This document shows, piece after piece, positions 25,267 to 33,618 of a stretch of 64,000 nt of DNA; within the stretch, counting starts at the first letter, position 1, and the number at the start of each line of letters is the position of its first letter. The notes under the pieces were generated by a model. That model was not told the origin of the DNA, ran no database searches, and saw only the letters and a list, made by a program, of their open reading frames with translations. Source of the DNA: an uncultured Polaribacter sp. (GTDB lineage: Bacteria; Bacteroidota; Bacteroidia; Flavobacteriales; Flavobacteriaceae); the NCBI RefSeq assembly GCF_947496195.1, contig NZ_CANMBY010000002.1, positions 496,001-560,000 on the forward strand, given 5' to 3'. Made by a program: the position numbers and the translations under genes.

Positions 25267-28179
25267 TTATTTTATTTGTATTTCATCAATAAAAATCCAG
25301 CTTCTTCCATCATGAGGATAACCCAAATGCCATTTTGGAAGTTCGCCTAATTTTTTAGCAACTACTTTTATATATCTTGTTGTTAGGTTATTATTTATGG
25401 AAACTGTTGTCAATTCAACTTCATCTGTATTAAAAGGTTTGGGAGCTTTCCAATTTTTAATTTTTGTAAATGATTTTCCATCTTTAGAATGATAAATATC
25501 AACTTGGGTAGGTAAAAATATCCAACTACGTTGGTCTTTTAAAAAATTAATTGATACTTCTGTAATTTCCTTTATACTTCCCAAATCTACAGTTGCAATT
25601 ACATCTTCATTCCAGTAACCTTGCCAAGTACCTGTTCTAAAATCTTCTGTACCTGTTATTCCATCAATTAAAGCATTATCTCCTCCTGCATTGTATTGAT
25701 TGGCATATTTGGTCTCTAATTTTATGGTAACATTAGGATCTATCTTATAAAAATCTGTAGTAATTGTAGCACTTTTTACCCCATTTTTTTTAGCGTAGAC
25801 TTGTAAAGTAGCTTTGTCTAAAATTGTAAAAGGACTGCTATATTTCTTGTATTCATCACCCAAAGAAAAATAAATGTCAGCTTCATTATCTGCAGATTTC
25901 AGTTCAACTTCTGTAGTTTCTTTAAATGCAATGTCTCCTTTTGCAATAAATGGTGCAGGAACTATTTTGTGATCTTTTATGTAAGTTGAAGGAATAAACT
26001 CATCTTTAGTACCCCAATTTGAAGGGGTGTTAGTCATCTCAAAAACAAGTGTTCCTCCATTTACAATATCATTATGATTGATAAAAGAATACTCATATTT
26101 TTTACCATTTAATTTAGCTGATTTTATATAAATATTTTCTTCTGATTTGTAAACCATTTCTACAGTAAACGTTTTTCCGTTTTCTAAATTAATAGTTGCT
26201 TTATTAAATAAAGGACTACCAATAATATATTGATTACTAGCAGGAGTTACAGGATAAAACCCTAAAGAAGAAAAAATATACCAAGCACTCATTTGTCCAC
26301 AATCTTCATTTCCTGAAATTCCATCTGGAGAATTGGTATACAATTCAGTTAGAATTTGATGAACTTTTTCTTGAGTTTTGTATGGTTTATTCACAAAATT
26401 GTATAAATAAGCCATGTGATGACTAGGTTCATTACCATGTGCATATTGCCCAATTAAACCTGTAATATCTGCTTGATTTCTTCCAGAAGTTTCATTTTTT
26501 GCAGTAAATAATTTATCTAATTGATTTTCTAATGCTTTTTTACCTCCTAATAAATCAATAAAACCAGAAATATCTTGTGGTACATAAAAACTATATTGCC
26601 AAGAATTGGCTTCTGTGTAATTAAAATTCACTTCATATGGATCAAAAGGTGCAAACCAAGTATTTCTAAAACGACCTCTCATAAATTGTGATGATGGGTC
26701 AAATACATTTTTGTAATATTGGGCTCTTTCTGAATAGGTTTTGTAAACTTCTTCCTTATTCATGGCTTTTGCCATTTGTGCAATAGTCCAATCATCATAT
26801 GCATATTCTAAAGTTTTAGAAACAGATTCAGATTCCTTTTCAACAGGAATAAATCCATAATTTTTATAACTTTCTAAACCTAGTTTATCTCTTGTTGCAG
26901 AATGTATCATCGCTTGCAAAGCTTTTTCTGTATCGTAATTTTTAATACCTTTTAAATAGGCATCAGCAATTACTGGTACTGCATGATATCCAATCATACA
27001 ACCTGTATAACAAGCAGATAAATCCCAAATGGGCATGATACCACCTTCATCATATTTGGCTAAAAAAGTATTGATAAAATCATTAGTTCTATCTTGTTCT
27101 ATAATTGTATACAAAGGATGTGCTGCTCTATAGGTATCCCAAAGTGAAAATACAGTATAATAATCAAAATCATTCGTTTTATGAATTTCTAAATCCATTC
27201 CTCTATAACTACCATCTACATCTTGATATAGATTTGGAGCAATCATAGCATGATACATAGCAGTATAAAAATTGACTTTATTATCTTCATTTTTATCTTC
27301 TATTACAATTTTCTCTAATTGATTTTCCCAAGTTTCTTGTACTGCTTTTTTTACTTCATTAAAAGTTTTATCTCCAATTTCTTCATATAAGTTTTTCTTT
27401 GCTCCTTCAATATCAACTGCAGAAATTCCAATTTTTACATAAACAGACTCATTCTTAGGATTATGAATAGACATAGCTGTTTTTGTAGGATTTTTTGAGG
27501 CTGGATATTGTAACAATACTTCATGAGAAAGTTCTATATAAAAAAACAGCTTTTGGTTAGTTGCCCAAGCTTTAGAATGTCTAAAACCTTGAATAACAGT
27601 TGGTGAAATTTGTTCTATTTGATGAGCTAATAATTGATCTCTATGTTCTAAATCTAAAATAATATAATCTTGTTGTGTTTCATTAAAAGAATATTTATGA
27701 ATACCACTTCGTTTAGAAACTGTTAACTCTACATCAATATTAGTATCGTCTAAGTGAACTTTATAATAACCAGGTTCAGCTATTTCTTTATCGTGAGAAA
27801 ACTTAGATTTATAGCCTTCTTTTCCATCAGCACCATTATTAAAAATGGCTTTAGTTGTTGGCATTAATAAAATATCTCCATAATCAGATACTCCTGTTCC
27901 ACTTAAATGTGTGTGAGAAAATCCATAAATTTCATCATCTGAATAATGATATCCAGAACATCCATCCCAACCATCTAAACGTGTATCTGGACTTAATTGC
28001 ATCATCCCAAAAGGCATTGTTGCTCCTGGATACGTATGTCCATGACCACCTGTACCTATAAAAGGATTTACATAAGAAATTAATGCTTGATCTTTTTGAG
28101 CTGGTAAAATTTTAGAACGTGAATTGCAGGAAATAATTAAAGATATTGTAATAAAATAAAGGATAAATTTAAATTTCAT
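25267..28179 (-). CDS. GH92 alpha-mannosidase lipoprotein
   Basis: A 970-residue exo-alpha-mannosidase of family GH92, Ca-dependent, which trims mannose from N-glycans. I start at ATG 28179, whose product opens with a lipoprotein signal ending ISC (Cys18); the frame extends upstream only with a GTG. GH92 motifs are VNPFIGTGGHGHTYPGATMP, EANSWQYSFYVPQD (probable catalytic Glu) and GNEDCGQMSAWYIFSSLGF. After ~700 residues come a chitobiase-C-like domain and an F5/8-like C-terminal module (~825-970) also found in the adjacent GH20. It is the first gene of the minus-strand operon. Confidence 0.93.
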   Translation of the reverse strand: MKFKFILYFITISLIISCNSRSKILPAQKDQALISYVNPFIGTGGHGHTYPGATMPFGMMQLSPDTRLDGWDGCSGYHYSDDEIYGFSHTHLSGTGVSDYGDILLMPTTKAIFNNGADGKEGYKSKFSHDKEIAEPGYYKVHLDDTNIDVELTVSKRSGIHKYSFNETQQDYIILDLEHRDQLLAHQIEQISPTVIQGFRHSKAWATNQKLFFYIELSHEVLLQYPASKNPTKTAMSIHNPKNESVYVKIGISAVDIEGAKKNLYEEIGDKTFNEVKKAVQETWENQLEKIVIEDKNEDNKVNFYTAMYHAMIAPNLYQDVDGSYRGMDLEIHKTNDFDYYTVFSLWDTYRAAHPLYTIIEQDRTNDFINTFLAKYDEGGIMPIWDLSACYTGCMIGYHAVPVIADAYLKGIKNYDTEKALQAMIHSATRDKLGLESYKNYGFIPVEKESESVSKTLEYAYDDWTIAQMAKAMNKEEVYKTYSERAQYYKNVFDPSSQFMRGRFRNTWFAPFDPYEVNFNYTEANSWQYSFYVPQDISGFIDLLGGKKALENQLDKLFTAKNETSGRNQADITGLIGQYAHGNEPSHHMAYLYNFVNKPYKTQEKVHQILTELYTNSPDGISGNEDCGQMSAWYIFSSLGFYPVTPASNQYIIGSPLFNKATINLENGKTFTVEMVYKSEENIYIKSAKLNGKKYEYSFINHNDIVNGGTLVFEMTNTPSNWGTKDEFIPSTYIKDHKIVPAPFIAKGDIAFKETTEVELKSADNEADIYFSLGDEYKKYSSPFTILDKATLQVYAKKNGVKSATITTDFYKIDPNVTIKLETKYANQYNAGGDNALIDGITGTEDFRTGTWQGYWNEDVIATVDLGSIKEITEVSINFLKDQRSWIFLPTQVDIYHSKDGKSFTKIKNWKAPKPFNTDEVELTTVSINNNLTTRYIKVVAKKLGELPKWHLGYPHDGRSWIFIDEIQIK

Positions 28180-28217
28180 TAAAATAGATGTTACATTTAT
28201 GCTCACAATATACTAAA

Positions 28218-30470
28218 ATGAAAATTCAACTTTATTTTAAATTACTATTAATTACATTTTTTTTAGGGTGTACTTCAAACACTAGTAAACCAGTTGCAGT
28301 TAAAATAATTCCTAAGCCAAATCATTTAAAAATTAATGAAGGAACTTTTATTTTAAATGAAAATTCTATTATATCAGTAGATGAAGAATTTAAAGAAGTT
28401 TCTGAATATTTTAAGAATTATGTATTAGAGAAATTTGAAATTAATCTGCCAAAAGACAATGGAGGACATATCATATTTGAGAAAGATGAAGAATTACTTA
28501 ATGAAGAATCTTACGAATTAGATATTACTGAAAATTTTATTATCATAAGTGCTAAAACGAAAAAAGGTGCATTTTATGGTGTACAAAGCCTTTTACAATT
28601 AATGCCTTTTGAGACAAATAAAACCTCTATTGCTATACCCTGTGTTGCTATTAAAGATGCTCCAAGGTTTTCATACAGAGGTATGCATTTAGATGTAGCT
28701 CGTCATTTTTTCTCTGTTAATTTTATTAAAAAATATCTTGACTTAATGGCCATGTTAAAAATGAATAAATTTCATTGGCATTTAACAGAAGATCAAGGTT
28801 GGAGAATAGAAATTAAAAAATATCCAAAATTACAAGAAACAGCAGCTTTTAGAGATGAAACTTTAATCGGACATTATTCAGATATCCCACATCAATTTGA
28901 TGGAAAAAAATATGGAGGATATTATACTCAAGAAGAAATAAAAGAAATTGTAAAATATGCGAGCGAAAGACAAATTTCAGTTATTCCAGAAATTGAAATG
29001 CCTGGTCATTCACAAGCAGCAATTGCTGCTTATCCAGAATTGGGTTGTACTGGAAAACAAGTAAAAGTTGCTACAAAATGGGGTGTTTTTGATGAAGTAT
29101 ATTGCCCAAAAGAAACCACATTTCAATTTTTAGAAAATGTAATCGATGAAGTTGTTGAATTATTTCCAGGTAAATACATTCATATTGGAGGAGATGAAGC
29201 TCCAAAAACAAGATGGAAAAACTGTAGTCATTGTCAAAATTTAATCAAAAAAGAGGGGTTAAAAGACGAACACGAATTACAGAGTTATTTTATTACTCGA
29301 ATGGAAAAATATATTAACTCTAAAGGAAAAAAAATTATAGGCTGGGATGAAATTCTAGAAGGTGGTTTAGCACCTAATGCTACTGTAATGTCTTGGAGAG
29401 GTACTAATGGTGCAGTAGAAGCTGCCAAACAAAAACATGATGTCATTTTAACCCCAGGTTCTCATTGCTATTTTGATCATTATCAGTCTGATAACGAAAA
29501 CGAACCTTTAGCTATTGGAGGTTTTCTTCCTCTTGAAAAAGTGTATGATTTTGAACCAATACCAAAAGAATTAAGTGAAAAAGAAGCAAAATATGTTTTA
29601 GGAGCGCAAGGAAATGTTTGGACAGAGTATATAACAACACCAGAAAAAGTAGAATACATGGCTTTTCCTAGAGCTGTAGCTTTAAGTGAAGTAGTTTGGT
29701 CAAAAAAAGAAAACAAAAATTATAAAGATTTTATAGACAGACTTACATATTTCTTCAAATATTTAGATGCAAAAGATGTAAAATACGCTAATCATATTTA
29801 TGATTTAAAAGGTAATCTAGTAAATAAGAATAATAAAATTCTTTACGAATTATCTAATATTACTGATCAAAAAATTTACTATTCTTTATCTGATGAAAAT
29901 ATGAACATTGAGTATAAAGAGCCAATACTAATTACAAATACAACAACAATAAAAGCAGGTGTTTTTAATGAAAATAAGCAAAAATTAGGGAGAACCTTTA
30001 CACAGAACATCAACTTACATAAAGCTGTTGGTTCAAAAATTACAATAAATGTTGCTCCACACAAAAGTTATAAATCAGGTGGAAATGAAGCATTAATTAA
30101 TGGTATATCTGGAAATAACAAAAGATTTGGAGATAAAGAATGGCTTGGTTTTTCTGGTGAAGATATTTTAATTAGAATTGATTTTAACAAACCAGAAAAT
30201 ATTAAAACTATAACTACAAGATTCCATAATGGAAATGGTCAATGGATTTATGCACCAGAATCTTTATACATTAGTTTTAATAATAAAGAAGAAATAAAAT
30301 TTCCTGTTGAAAACTATGGCGAATTATTAGTGAATTTTAAAGAATCTTTTGATGAAAAAAATATAAAAAATCTATCAATAAGAATTCCTAATTATGGGAT
30401 AATTCCAGAAGGTAGACAAGGTGCTGGTTTTAAAGCTTGGACATTTATTGATGAAATAATTGTGGAATAA
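28218..30470 (+). CDS. GH20 beta-N-acetylhexosaminidase lipoprotein
   Basis: A 750-residue exo-beta-hexosaminidase that removes terminal GlcNAc (or GalNAc). I start at ATG 28218, which yields a clean lipoprotein signal (LITFFLGC, Cys ~18) instead of the ATG 30 bases upstream. A GH20b-type N-terminal domain is followed by the TIM barrel: SYRGMHLDVARHFF, KMNKFHWHLTEDQGWR, and catalytic Asp326-Glu327 in HIGGDEAPKTRW. A chitobiase-C-like domain (~545-605) and an F5/8-like module (~610-750) close the protein. It heads the plus-strand operon with cutC and beta-mannosidase. Confidence 0.93.
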   Translation: MKIQLYFKLLLITFFLGCTSNTSKPVAVKIIPKPNHLKINEGTFILNENSIISVDEEFKEVSEYFKNYVLEKFEINLPKDNGGHIIFEKDEELLNEESYELDITENFIIISAKTKKGAFYGVQSLLQLMPFETNKTSIAIPCVAIKDAPRFSYRGMHLDVARHFFSVNFIKKYLDLMAMLKMNKFHWHLTEDQGWRIEIKKYPKLQETAAFRDETLIGHYSDIPHQFDGKKYGGYYTQEEIKEIVKYASERQISVIPEIEMPGHSQAAIAAYPELGCTGKQVKVATKWGVFDEVYCPKETTFQFLENVIDEVVELFPGKYIHIGGDEAPKTRWKNCSHCQNLIKKEGLKDEHELQSYFITRMEKYINSKGKKIIGWDEILEGGLAPNATVMSWRGTNGAVEAAKQKHDVILTPGSHCYFDHYQSDNENEPLAIGGFLPLEKVYDFEPIPKELSEKEAKYVLGAQGNVWTEYITTPEKVEYMAFPRAVALSEVVWSKKENKNYKDFIDRLTYFFKYLDAKDVKYANHIYDLKGNLVNKNNKILYELSNITDQKIYYSLSDENMNIEYKEPILITNTTTIKAGVFNENKQKLGRTFTQNINLHKAVGSKITINVAPHKSYKSGGNEALINGISGNNKRFGDKEWLGFSGEDILIRIDFNKPENIKTITTRFHNGNGQWIYAPESLYISFNNKEEIKFPVENYGELLVNFKESFDEKNIKNLSIRIPNYGIIPEGRQGAGFKAWTFIDEIIVE

Positions 30471-30471
30471 T

Positions 30472-31173
30472 ATGCTTTTAGAAATCTGTGCAAATTCATA
30501 TCAATCTGCAATAAATGCTCAAAATGCTGGTGCTGACAGAATTGAATTGTGTTCAGAATTATCTGTTGGTGGGATTACGCCTTCTTACGGATTATTAAAA
30601 AAGGTTTCAGAAGATATTACTATACCTGTTTATGTATTAATAAGACCTAGAAGTGGTGATTTTTATTATACTGATGAAGAGTTTCTACAAATGAAAGCTA
30701 ACATTGAATTTTGCAAAAAACTTGGTTTTCAAGGTATAGTTTCTGGAGTTTTAAATGATGATAGTTCAATTGATGTAAAAAGAACACAAGAGTTAATAGT
30801 ACTTTCTAAACCATTATCATTTACATTTCATAGAGCTTTTGATTGTGTTATAGATCCTTTAAAATCTTTAGAAATTTTAATGAATTTAGGTGTTGACAGA
30901 ATTTTAACCTCTGGTCAAAAAAATAAAGCTTTAGATGGATTAGGTTTACTAAAACAACTCAAAGACATAGCTAAAGACAAATTAATAATTCTTCCTGGTA
31001 GTGGAATTAACATCGAAAATATTTGCTTATTTAAACAAACTGGTTTTACCGAAATTCATACATCTGCATCAAAAAATTTAAAAAAGAATGCTGTCTTTTT
31101 TGATGATACAAATCAAACAATATCAGATGTTAGTACAATAAAAGAAATCTTAAATCAAATTAAAAATGCGTAA
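30472..31173 (+). CDS. cutC: CutC family TIM-barrel protein
   Basis: A 233-residue cytoplasmic protein of the CutC family: LEICANSYQSAINAQNAGAD at the start, RIELCSELSVGGITPSYGLL, PVYVLIRPRSGDFYYT, and FHRAFDCV followed by RILTSG. The family was named for copper homeostasis in E. coli, a role that has been disputed. Here it is locked into a glycoside hydrolase operon: its ATG follows the GH20 stop by one base and it overlaps the beta-mannosidase start by 8 bases. An enzymatic role in sugar use is therefore worth considering. I start at ATG 30472, not the upstream TTG. Confidence 0.9.
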   Translation: MLLEICANSYQSAINAQNAGADRIELCSELSVGGITPSYGLLKKVSEDITIPVYVLIRPRSGDFYYTDEEFLQMKANIEFCKKLGFQGIVSGVLNDDSSIDVKRTQELIVLSKPLSFTFHRAFDCVIDPLKSLEILMNLGVDRILTSGQKNKALDGLGLLKQLKDIAKDKLIILPGSGINIENICLFKQTGFTEIHTSASKNLKKNAVFFDDTNQTISDVSTIKEILNQIKNA

Positions 31174-33616
31174 TTTATTATTCATTTTATTAGCTCTTAT
31201 TTTTTTTAATTGTCAACCTAAAACTGATCTACCTATAAAAATTTCTTTAGATAAAAACTGGTATTTTAAAGGAGTAGACACCTTAAAATGGCAAAAAGCT
31301 TCTGTTCCAGGAAATGTTTTTACTGATTTATTGTCTCATAAAATAATTAAAGATCCTTTTATAAAAACGAATGAAGATAGTGTGCAATGGGTGTCTAAAA
31401 AAGACTGGGAATACAAAACATCATTTACACTTACAGAAGAAATATTGAACAAAAAAAATATTGAACTCAAATTTGATGGATTAGATACGTATGCTTCAAT
31501 TTATCTAAATGACTCATTATTAGGTAGTACTAATAACGCTTTTAGAACATGGTCTTTTAACATCAAAAAAAATGTAAAACCAAAAAATGAACTCAAAGTA
31601 ATTTTCAAAAATTTTGATGAAATAGAAACAAAAAAAGAGCAGAAAAACCCTTACAAACTACCTGAAGGGAAAAGAGTTTATACAAGAAAAGCACAATTTC
31701 AATATGGTTGGGATTGGGGTCCAAAACTGAATGGAATTGGTATTTCGAAAGATATTTCTATTGATGCTTGGGATAATTATAAAATTGAGAACATCTATAT
31801 CAAAAACAATTCTATTACAGATTCATTAGCCAACATATCTGTTTACATAGAAGATAAGGTGTCTAATATTGGTTTTGTAAAATACTATGTTTATGTAAAT
31901 GATGTATTACAACCAGTGCATCCTGAAAAACCAGAAATCCCTATTACTATCAAAAACCCAAAATTGTGGTGGACAAATAATTTAGGAGAACCCTATTTAT
32001 ATGATATTAAAGTAGTTGTTAAAAAAAATGATGTCATTTTGGATAGCATTTCTTCTAAATATGGCATTCGAGATATAAAACTCATTAACGAAAAAGATAG
32101 TATTGGAGAATCATTTTATTTTAAATTGAATGGAAAACCTGTTTATATAAAAGGTGCCAATTACATTCCTCAAAATAGTTTTCAAAACAACGTCACAAAT
32201 CAACATTATATAAAATTAATATCTGATGCTGTTGATGCAAATATGAACATGTTACGAGTTTGGGGAGGAGGTATTTATGAAAATGATATTTTTTATGATT
32301 TATGTGATAAAAAAGGGATTTTAGTTTGGCAAGATTTTATGTTTGCTTGTGCTATGTATCCTGGAGATAGCGAATTTTTAGCGAACGTAAAAGAAGAGGC
32401 AGAACAGCAAGTAAAACGTTTACGAAATCATGCTTCAATTGCTTTATGGTGTGGAAATAATGAAAATTCTGAAGGTTGGAAACGTTGGGGTTGGCAAGCC
32501 AATAGAACATCAACAGAGAAAGAAGAAATTTGGAGTGATTATTTAGCTGTTTTTGATTCAATTCTACCCAATATTGTTCACCAAAATTCAACAACGAACT
32601 ATTGGGAAACTTCTCCTAAATACGGACGTGGAAATCCAAAATACAAAACAGAAGGAGATGCACATGATTGGTGGATTTGGCATGATGCTTATCCTTTTGA
32701 ACATTTGCAAAATAATGTTCCAAGATTTATGAGTGAATTTGGTTTTCAGTCTTTTCCAAGTTATGAGGTTATTAACTACATCAATCAGAAAGACTCTATT
32801 AATCTACAAACTGAAGCAATAAAATCACATCAAAAACATACTAGAGGTTTTCAATTAATTGATGAATACATGGCTCGTGATTATAAAATTCCATCTAATT
32901 ATAAAGATTATGTGTATGTAAGTCAGTTATTACAAGCTAAAGGAATTGTAATGGGTATAGAAGCTCAAAGAAGAGCAAAACCATATAACATGGGTACTTT
33001 ATTCTGGCAGCTCAATGATTGTTGGCCAGCGATTTCTTGGTCTTCAATAGATTATTTTGGTAATTGGAAAGCACTACACTACAAAGCAAAAAAAGCTTAT
33101 GAAAATGTATTATTTTCTACTGTTGCTTCTAAATATGATTATGACACGTATCTTATTAATGATACATTTAAAGAGCTTAATGATACTTTACAATTAAAAA
33201 TTATAGATTTTTATGGGAATGAAATTTGGTCTAATTCTAAAGTTATTACAATACAACCAAATTCAAGTGAAAAAGTATATCACATTCCTCAAGTAGATAT
33301 TTATAAAGCGGGTTATGTATATTTAATTGAATTTGGTAAATCGAAATCAACTTACTTTTTTGACAAACCAAAAAACTTAGCACTTCCAAAAGGAGAAATT
33401 CAACAAAAATTTAAGAAAACTAAAAAGGGAATTCAAATTATTTTAAAAAGTGATGTTTTACAAAAAGATGTATTTCTTTTTTCAAAACAAGAAGGATATT
33501 TTTCAGACAATTATTTTGATTTAATTCCGAATCAAGAAAAAATAATCTTCTTTAATTCACACAAAAATGAAGAAGTAGATATTAAAATTAAATCTTTAAA
33601 CCAATTAAATTACTAG
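31166..33616 (+). CDS. GH2 beta-mannosidase lipoprotein
   Basis: An 816-residue exo-beta-mannosidase of family GH2, which removes the core beta-linked mannose from N-glycans or manno-oligosaccharides. A lipoprotein signal ends at FFNC (Cys17). The N-terminal sugar-binding domain, immunoglobulin-like domain and TIM barrel follow: RVWGGGIYENDIFYDLCDKKGI, WQDFMFACAMYP, acid/base Glu433 in WCGNNENSEGW, and nucleophile Glu524 in MSEFGFQSFPS. The Trp-rich WCGNNE context is that of mannosidases and not of galactosidases. It is the last gene of the GH20-cutC-GH2 operon and converges on the haloperoxidase gene. Confidence 0.92.
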   Translation: MRNLLFILLALIFFNCQPKTDLPIKISLDKNWYFKGVDTLKWQKASVPGNVFTDLLSHKIIKDPFIKTNEDSVQWVSKKDWEYKTSFTLTEEILNKKNIELKFDGLDTYASIYLNDSLLGSTNNAFRTWSFNIKKNVKPKNELKVIFKNFDEIETKKEQKNPYKLPEGKRVYTRKAQFQYGWDWGPKLNGIGISKDISIDAWDNYKIENIYIKNNSITDSLANISVYIEDKVSNIGFVKYYVYVNDVLQPVHPEKPEIPITIKNPKLWWTNNLGEPYLYDIKVVVKKNDVILDSISSKYGIRDIKLINEKDSIGESFYFKLNGKPVYIKGANYIPQNSFQNNVTNQHYIKLISDAVDANMNMLRVWGGGIYENDIFYDLCDKKGILVWQDFMFACAMYPGDSEFLANVKEEAEQQVKRLRNHASIALWCGNNENSEGWKRWGWQANRTSTEKEEIWSDYLAVFDSILPNIVHQNSTTNYWETSPKYGRGNPKYKTEGDAHDWWIWHDAYPFEHLQNNVPRFMSEFGFQSFPSYEVINYINQKDSINLQTEAIKSHQKHTRGFQLIDEYMARDYKIPSNYKDYVYVSQLLQAKGIVMGIEAQRRAKPYNMGTLFWQLNDCWPAISWSSIDYFGNWKALHYKAKKAYENVLFSTVASKYDYDTYLINDTFKELNDTLQLKIIDFYGNEIWSNSKVITIQPNSSEKVYHIPQVDIYKAGYVYLIEFGKSKSTYFFDKPKNLALPKGEIQQKFKKTKKGIQIILKSDVLQKDVFLFSKQEGYFSDNYFDLIPNQEKIIFFNSHKNEEVDIKIKSLNQLNY

Positions 33617-33618
33617 GT

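Noticed and set aside
28188..28206. Longer starts making the GH92 and GH20 reading frames overlap at their 5' ends
   Set aside because: The GH92 extension begins with GTG and both extensions push the lipoprotein signal peptides inward. ATG 28179 and ATG 28218 give standard lipoprotein signals.
30472..31173. Calling cutC evidence of a copper-resistance locus
   Set aside because: No copper ATPase, chaperone or oxidase is near; its overlaps are with glycan enzymes only.
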